From contig NZ_JAPCIO010000001.1 of assembly GCF_025909975.1 (NCBI RefSeq), positions 1 to 64,000 of the forward strand: 64,000 nucleotides of DNA. Reading direction: 5' to 3'. The position numbers were made by a program, and so were the translations under genes. Shown here piece after piece: positions 59,226-64,000 of this stretch. The notes beneath the pieces are model-generated. The model was not told where the DNA came from. It saw nothing but the letters and a program-made list of their open reading frames with translations, and did no database searches. This DNA comes from Flavobacterium lacisediminis. GTDB taxonomy: Bacteria; Bacteroidota; Bacteroidia; Flavobacteriales; Flavobacteriaceae. Position 1 is the first letter of the stretch, and every line of letters begins with the position of its first letter.

Positions 59226-59567
59226 TTATGATCTTAGATTAGGATTCCAAAAATGGCTTTCAAAATCGACAATTTGATTATCTACCACTTTTATGCCTTC
59301 ATTCTCTAAAAGTTGTTGCATAAGGTTTGTTCCATCAAAATGATGTTTCCCAGAAAGCATTCCAATTCTATTTACAACACGATGCGCAGGAACATCTTCT
59401 ATGTTGTGAGAGGCATTCATTGCCCAACCCACCATTCGTGCAGAACGCGCAGCCCCAAGTACTTTTGCGATAGCGCCATAAGAAGTTACTTTCCCTTCGG
59501 GAATTTGTCGAACGATTTCGTAAACACGTTCAAAAAAGTTGTCGTTATTTGAAGTTGACTTTTTCAA
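59226..59567 (-). CDS. Alkyltransferase-like (ATL) MGMT-fold protein
   Basis: The 113-residue protein has the DNA-binding half of O6-alkylguanine alkyltransferases ('QIPEGKVTSYGAIAKVLGAA', 'ARMVGWAMNAS', 'VPAHRVVNRIGMLSG'). The reactive-site PCHR is PAHR: the alkyl-accepting Cys is Ala. It therefore cannot remove alkyl groups, and should act as an ATL protein that binds O6-alkylguanine and channels it to nucleotide excision repair. It is cotranscribed 3 nt after the LysE gene. Confidence 0.93.
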   Translation of the reverse strand: MKKSTSNNDNFFERVYEIVRQIPEGKVTSYGAIAKVLGAARSARMVGWAMNASHNIEDVPAHRVVNRIGMLSGKHHFDGTNLMQQLLENEGIKVVDNQIVDFESHFWNPNLRS

Positions 59568-59570
59568 ATA

Positions 59571-60197
59571 TTAAAAAAACATCTTATATAAGGAGGAAGC
59601 CGCTACAATTCCTGTTAATGCGGCAATTAAAAAATTGATGTTTTGAACAATAAAAGTAAGTTTATGTTCTATTAACTTGAAAAATTTGGCATATAAGTAA
59701 AACACAAAATAAGTTCCAATAGCAGCTGATAATGAAAACAATACAATAGAAATCATATCATATTGAAACAATTCTTTTGAAGCCATCATTAAACTAGTTA
59801 ACGCATACCAAGGAATTGCAAACATATTAAATGATGACATTGCCATTCCGTAAAAAAAACGGTTTCTCTTTTTATCGATAGTAACTTCGATATCTTTTTT
59901 CTTTTTGGCATTAAATCCCATTATAGTGAAAGCAATGGTTAAGCCGATGAAAATAAAAGTTCCAATTTTTTTCAATCCTTCGCTAAAAACGGGATTAGCA
60001 TCTAAAAACTTAGCAAAATACGTTCCTAAATAACTTTGGATAAAAACCACTATAACCGCTCCTAAAGCAAAATTAAGGGCTTGTTTTTGACTTTCTTTTA
60101 TACTTATTTTAGCAATTGTCATATTCAACATACCAGGAATAATGATGCCGCCAATAGAAATTATCAAACCTAAAAAAATTGCCAAAACAAACGTCAT
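59571..60197 (-). CDS. LysE family transporter
   Basis: The 208-residue protein has six transmembrane helices with 'LGLIISIGGIIIPGMLNMTI' at the N-terminus. The family exports amino acids or similar solutes; the substrate cannot be told from sequence. It is immediately upstream of the ATL gene. Confidence 0.85.
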   Translation of the reverse strand: MTFVLAIFLGLIISIGGIIIPGMLNMTIAKISIKESQKQALNFALGAVIVVFIQSYLGTYFAKFLDANPVFSEGLKKIGTFIFIGLTIAFTIMGFNAKKKKDIEVTIDKKRNRFFYGMAMSSFNMFAIPWYALTSLMMASKELFQYDMISIVLFSLSAAIGTYFVFYLYAKFFKLIEHKLTFIVQNINFLIAALTGIVAASSLYKMFF

Positions 60198-60250
60198 AAA
60201 TTGATTTTTATCAAAAGTAAGGAAGAATATTAAAATGAAAGTAACAAAGA

Positions 60251-60925
60251 TTACTTAATTCGGAACTTAATATAAGTAATAGGTTTGTTCACTTCTAAAT
60301 ATTGACTTTCGTAAAACGTTTGAATTCCAGTTACTTCTGCTGGCGCTCCTTCGTTTTTATAAATATTGTGGTTCGCATAAATTACTTCATGACCTAAACC
60401 ATGTAACAAGCCTAATGTATAACCGTGCATGAATTCTGAATCGGTTTTTAAATGCATTAATCCGCTTGGTTTTAGGATTTTTTTATAGCGCTCTAAAAAC
60501 TCAGCATTCGTCATTCTGTGCTTTGTTCTTTTGTATTTGATTTGTGGATCTGGGAAAGTAATCCAAATTTCAGAAACTTCATTTTCAGCAAAAATATGAT
60601 TGATTAGTTCGATTTGCGTTCTCACAAAAGCAACGTTATTCATGCCAGATTCTACCGCAGTTTTTGCTCCACGCCAAAATCTTGCCCCTTTAATATCAAT
60701 TCCAATGAAGTTTTTTTCTGGAAATCTTTCCGCTAAACCAACAGAGTATTCACCTTTTCCACAACCTAATTCTAACACAATTGGATTATCATTTTTAAAG
60801 AAATCGCTATTCCATTTCCCTTTTAACAGAAATTGGTCTCCCACCACTTCTTCTCTTGTTGGTTGAAACACATTGGTAAACGTTTCGTTTTCTTTAAATC
60901 GCTTTAATTTATTTTTACTTCCCAC
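60251..60925 (-). CDS. trmB: tRNA (guanine46-N7)-methyltransferase
   Basis: This 224-residue SAM-dependent methyltransferase has 'LELGCGKGEYSVGLAERFP', 'NFIGIDIKGARFWRGA', 'WITFPDPQIKYKRTKHRM' and 'LKTDSEFMHGYTLGLL'. The start is GTG at 60925 (giving [M]GSKNKLKRFKENE, the normal N-terminus). A TTG 30 nt upstream lies inside the promoter, whose -7 TAATTTTG is at 60950-60943. Confidence 0.96.
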   Translation of the reverse strand: MGSKNKLKRFKENETFTNVFQPTREEVVGDQFLLKGKWNSDFFKNDNPIVLELGCGKGEYSVGLAERFPEKNFIGIDIKGARFWRGAKTAVESGMNNVAFVRTQIELINHIFAENEVSEIWITFPDPQIKYKRTKHRMTNAEFLERYKKILKPSGLMHLKTDSEFMHGYTLGLLHGLGHEVIYANHNIYKNEGAPAEVTGIQTFYESQYLEVNKPITYIKFRIK

Positions 60926-60942
60926 TTCTAATTTATTTTGGG

Positions 60943-60972
60943 CAAAATTAAGCAAATAATTAGCAACACAAA
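60943..60972 (-). promoter_or_regulatory. trmB promoter
   Basis: TTTG (60972-60969), 18 nt, TAATTTTG (60950-60943). Transcription would start near 60936, about 11 nt before the GTG, giving a very short leader. Confidence 0.7.
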
Positions 60973-61134
60973 TAAACTTTTAATAATGTTTCAATAACCT
61001 TAACATTAGATACGTTTTCGTTTTTTGCATAAAACTTTTATTTTGAAATCGCAATTAATAAAAAGTTGCGCAAGCAACACCGATGAAAAAATAGCGATTC
61101 CATATGTGACCGCTAAAAAATATAATCCACACAT

Positions 61135-61956
61135 ATGAAAAAACGTAAAGTTGAAGTGGCTGTTATTTCCGATGTTCATCTTGGAACGTATGGTTGCCAT
61201 GCGAAAGAATTATTGGATTATTTATCTTCGATAAAACCTAAAATTTTAATTCTAAATGGCGATATTATTGATATTTGGCAATTTAGAAAATCTTACTTCC
61301 CATCGAAACACTTAGAAGTAATTAAGAAAATTATTTCGATGAGTACTAAAGGTACAAAAGTGTATTACATTACCGGAAATCATGATGAATTTCTTAGAAA
61401 ATTTACCGATTTACACATGGGAAATATCAGTTTAATTGACAAACTTGTGTTAGAATTAGATCATAAAAGAGCTTGGATTTTTCATGGTGATGTTTTTGAC
61501 GCTTCGATTACTCAAGCCAAATGGTTAGCAAAACTAGGCGGCTGGGGTTACGATATGCTAATTTTAATTAACCGTTTTATCAATTGGGTTTTAGCTAGAT
61601 TTAACAAAGAACCGTATTCGCTTTCGAAGAAAATTAAAAACAATGTAAAATCTGCTGTTAAATTTATCACTAACTTTGAAAATGTTTGTGTGGAATTGGC
61701 AATAGAAAACGACTATGATTATGTAATTTGCGGGCATATTCACGAACCCAAAATTGAGTTCATGGAGAATGAAAAAGGAGAAGTTTTCTATTTGAACTCG
61801 GGCGATTGGGTAGAAAATTTAACTGCATTAGAATACAACAACAAAAAGTGGAAATTATACCAACACGATAGAAATTTTAGTTCGGAGGAAAATGAGTATA
61901 ATTTTGAAGATGAAAATAAATTAGCCGAACAATTTATTGCGGTTTTGAAAAAGTAA
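61135..61956 (+). CDS. LpxH-like metallophosphoesterase
   Basis: The 273-residue calcineurin-like phosphoesterase has the metal-site motifs 'ISDVHLGTYG', 'LNGDIIDIWQF', 'ITGNHDEFL', 'WIFHGDVFD' and 'VICGHIHEPK'. The order and length fit the UDP-2,3-diacylglucosamine diphosphatase-like group; hydrolysis of that lipid A precursor is a family inference. Its stop overlaps the glycosyltransferase start by 1 nt. Confidence 0.9.
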   Translation: MKKRKVEVAVISDVHLGTYGCHAKELLDYLSSIKPKILILNGDIIDIWQFRKSYFPSKHLEVIKKIISMSTKGTKVYYITGNHDEFLRKFTDLHMGNISLIDKLVLELDHKRAWIFHGDVFDASITQAKWLAKLGGWGYDMLILINRFINWVLARFNKEPYSLSKKIKNNVKSAVKFITNFENVCVELAIENDYDYVICGHIHEPKIEFMENEKGEVFYLNSGDWVENLTALEYNNKKWKLYQHDRNFSSEENEYNFEDENKLAEQFIAVLKK

Positions 61957-63011
61957 TGAAGAAAAAAATACTCATAGCACCATTAAACTGGGGTTTAGGA
62001 CATGCCACACGATGTATTCCTATTATAAAAGCATTGGAAGAAAATGGTTTTGAACCCATTATTGCTTCTGACGGAGTAGCTTTAGCTTTATTAAAAAAAG
62101 AGTTTCCGAAACTTTTAAGTATTGAATTACCCGCTTATAATATTCAATATGCGGAAAAAGGTAAAAACTTCAAGTGGAAACTAGCACTTCAAATGCCAAA
62201 AATGATGTTGGCCATCAAAAAAGAGAAATCAAAAATCAATAGGATTATCGAGAACTATGAAATTGATGGCGTTATTAGCGATAATCGATTAGGTGTTTAT
62301 TCTTCAAAAGTGTCTTCGGTTTTTATTACACACCAATTGAATGTGCTTTCTGGAAAAACTTCTTGGTTGACAACCAAATTACATTCGCGTTATATTTCTA
62401 AATTTGATGCTTGTTGGGTTCCTGATGTGGCTGGTGTTGAAAATTTATCTGGTAAATTAGGGCATCCTGAAAAGAAGTTAAATAAAATTTCTTACATCGG
62501 TCCGCTAAGTCGAATTGAAAAAAAATCATTACCAATTAAGTACGATATCATGGTTTTATTATCAGGACCAGAACCGCAACGTACTTTATTAGAAAAGAAA
62601 CTTATCAAAGAATTAGAAAACAGTTCGAAGGAAATTCTTTTCGTAAAAGGAATTGTGGAATCGCAACAGCAAATCGAGAAAGTAAATTCGATTACCTATT
62701 ACAATTTTATGAATTCGGAACAATTAAATACTGCTTTTAACGAAAGTGAATTTGTAGTTTGTCGTTCGGGTTATACTACGGTTATGGATTTGGCGAAATT
62801 GGAGAAAAAAGCGTTTTTTATTCCGACTCCAGGGCAATACGAACAAGAATATTTAGCTAAAAAGTTTAAATCGGAAATTGTGGCTCCAAGTTGCAAGCAA
62901 GAGAAATTCAAAGCTTCCAAGTTGGAAAAAATTCACTTTTACAAAGGTTTTAAAGATTTTTCGGTTGACCCGAATTGGAACGAATTATTTCGTCTTTTCC
63001 AAAGTAAATGA
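61956..63011 (+). CDS. MurG-like glycosyltransferase family protein
   Basis: This is a 351-residue GT-B-fold protein with 'ILIAPLNWGLGHATRCIPII' (3-22, donor-side Gly loop), 'IDGVISDNRLGVYS', 'IMVLLSGPEPQRTLLEKKL' and the C-terminal 'EFVVCRSGYTTVMDLAKL', 'FIPTPGQYEQEYLAKKF' as in GT28 UDP-GlcNAc transferases. It is coupled to the LpxH-like gene, suggesting an envelope glycolipid pathway. The 3' end overlaps the convergent kinase gene by 27 bp. Confidence 0.87.
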   Translation: MKKKILIAPLNWGLGHATRCIPIIKALEENGFEPIIASDGVALALLKKEFPKLLSIELPAYNIQYAEKGKNFKWKLALQMPKMMLAIKKEKSKINRIIENYEIDGVISDNRLGVYSSKVSSVFITHQLNVLSGKTSWLTTKLHSRYISKFDACWVPDVAGVENLSGKLGHPEKKLNKISYIGPLSRIEKKSLPIKYDIMVLLSGPEPQRTLLEKKLIKELENSSKEILFVKGIVESQQQIEKVNSITYYNFMNSEQLNTAFNESEFVVCRSGYTTVMDLAKLEKKAFFIPTPGQYEQEYLAKKFKSEIVAPSCKQEKFKASKLEKIHFYKGFKDFSVDPNWNELFRLFQSK

Positions 63012-64000
63012 AAATTCTGAACCAACACCTATTTGACTTTCAACATAGATTTTTTCATCGTGTCCTTCAATAATGTGTTTCACGATTGCTAATCCTAAAC
63101 CAGAACCACCTTCGCTTCTTGCACCACTTTTATCTACTCGGTAAAAACGCTCAAATAAACGTGAAATGTTTTGCTTTTCGATACCTTCACCGTTATCAGT
63201 AATTCTTACGATGACTTTATTTTTGGTTAAATCTTCGATTCCTACTTCAGTCGTTCCACCTTTTTTACCGTATTTGATTGAATTTACTACTAAATTAGTA
63301 ACTACTTGTTGTATTTTCTCTTGATCGGCCATCACCCATATTGGTTTGACATATTTATTATCGAAAGTCAAGGTAATATTCTTATTAGCAGCTTTCATCT
63401 CAAACAAATCAAATACGTTTTGAACAACCTCTACAATATCAAAACGGGTTACATCTAGATTGATTTCGCCAACTTCTAATTTGGTAATCATATCCAAATC
63501 TTTCACTATGTAAATTAGGCGTTCCACTCCTTTTTCCGCACGTTCCAAATACTTTTTACGAATGTTTTTATCCTCCATTGCTCCATCAAGAAGCGTAAGT
63601 AAATAGCCTTGAATTGTGAAAAGTGGTGTTTTTAATTCGTGTGAAACGTTTCCTAAAAATTCTTTTCGGTATTCTTCTCTAATTTTTAAGGTTTCGATTT
63701 CTAATTTTTTATCTCGGGCGAACTTTTTTACTTCTTTCGTAAGAGTTGCCATATCAGTTGTTACGGGCTGATTTACATAAGAAGTTGTTTCCAAAAGCGA
63801 AACATCATCATAAATTTTCTTTACTCTTTTGTAGATAAAATGCTCCACTCTAAATTGAATTAAAAAGAATGTCGCTGCATAAAAAACAAGAGAAAAAGCG
63901 AAAACAATCAGTAAATTTAATTGCTGAACAAAATAATGATATAAAAAAATAGTCGCTAAAAAGAACAAGGTTACGTATAACGATGACTTTAAAGCGAACT
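62985..64000 (-). CDS. Sensor histidine kinase, PhoR-like (5' end beyond window)
   Basis: The frame is open from its stop to the window edge; a TTG at 63968 is not a convincing start because the TM-rich frame continues upstream ('ALKSSLYVTLFFLATIFLYH'). Two TM segments precede a membrane-proximal helix, HisKA ('FLGNVSHELKTPLFTIQGYL', phospho-His in SHELKTP) and HATPase_c ('QQVVTNLVVNSIKYGK', 'ITDNGEGIEKQN', 'FYRVDKSGARSEGGSGLGLA'). The build is PhoR-like without a PAS domain in the visible part. Its regulator would lie outside the window. Confidence 0.93.
   Translation of the reverse strand, partial: FALKSSLYVTLFFLATIFLYHYFVQQLNLLIVFAFSLVFYAATFFLIQFRVEHFIYKRVKKIYDDVSLLETTSYVNQPVTTDMATLTKEVKKFARDKKLEIETLKIREEYRKEFLGNVSHELKTPLFTIQGYLLTLLDGAMEDKNIRKKYLERAEKGVERLIYIVKDLDMITKLEVGEINLDVTRFDIVEVVQNVFDLFEMKAANKNITLTFDNKYVKPIWVMADQEKIQQVVTNLVVNSIKYGKKGGTTEVGIEDLTKNKVIVRITDNGEGIEKQNISRLFERFYRVDKSGARSEGGSGLGLAIVKHIIEGHDEKIYVESQIGVGSEFSFTLEKTK

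Overview
The window is a low-GC, gene-dense chromosomal segment of a member of the Flavobacteriia, most likely Flavobacterium or a close relative. The evidence is the gene content: DnaE with a fused N-terminal exonuclease, group II GGGP synthase, S16 with a long acidic tail, TPR-sensor/LytTR pairs, DUF3127, DUF4301, DUF6252 and gliding-bacteria-type adhesins. The promoters agree: most leaders carry the Bacteroidota -7 element TAnnTTTG. No plasmid, prophage, IS element, rRNA operon or CRISPR array is visible; the only recognised tRNA is tRNA-Asp.

Layout. 1-5.4 kb: a partial giant adhesin (three 100-residue cadherin-like repeats plus LamG), a LytTR regulator with its TPR sensor, and aat. 5.5-9.5 kb: DUF3127, a flavin-reductase-like protein, a sensor kinase, HIT, greA and a degenerate Rieske-like lipoprotein. 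9.5-15.8 kb: a TonB-dependent receptor under a TPP riboswitch, then arfB/DUF4301/pnuC/GGGPS/PPTase. 15.9-24 kb: ahcY, DUF4407, an SQR-like flavoprotein, a PH-SHOCT protein, a GxxExxY nuclease gene between inverted repeats, hemW and ruvC. 24-29.4 kb: envelope proteins, a GT2, tRNA-Asp and DUF58. 29.5-35.5 kb: a 1035-residue head-repeat/S74 surface protein divergent from a second LytTR/TPR-kinase pair. 35.5-46.3 kb: trxA, a peroxiredoxin-like protein, dnaE, rpsP-rimM, trmN6, a Flavo-1-like RNA, a glutaryl-CoA dehydrogenase-like gene and DUF3050. 46.3-52.4 kb: a seven-gene polyamine-type operon. 52.5-56.2 kb: ferredoxin, ferredoxin reductase, NifU and Mrp. 56.3-64 kb: YceI-porin-YceI, an alkyltransferase-like protein, LysE, trmB, an LpxH-like enzyme, a glycosyltransferase and a partial sensor kinase.

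Main points of interest. (1) The operon speD-DUF4178-small Cys protein-DUF350-membrane SpeE-Tat-exported FAD oxidase-polytopic His protein looks like a membrane-coupled polyamine modification system. (2) Three unlinked genes (SQR-like, ferredoxin reductase, YceI) share a promoter architecture of TGTnAY repeats every 9 bp placed exactly 22 bp before the -7 region, which suggests a redox- or light-type regulon. (3) The TPP riboswitch has a start-codon-masking hairpin before the TonB receptor. (4) Short 'word' repeats lie between genes, one bracketing a nuclease gene and one translated inside a glycosyltransferase.
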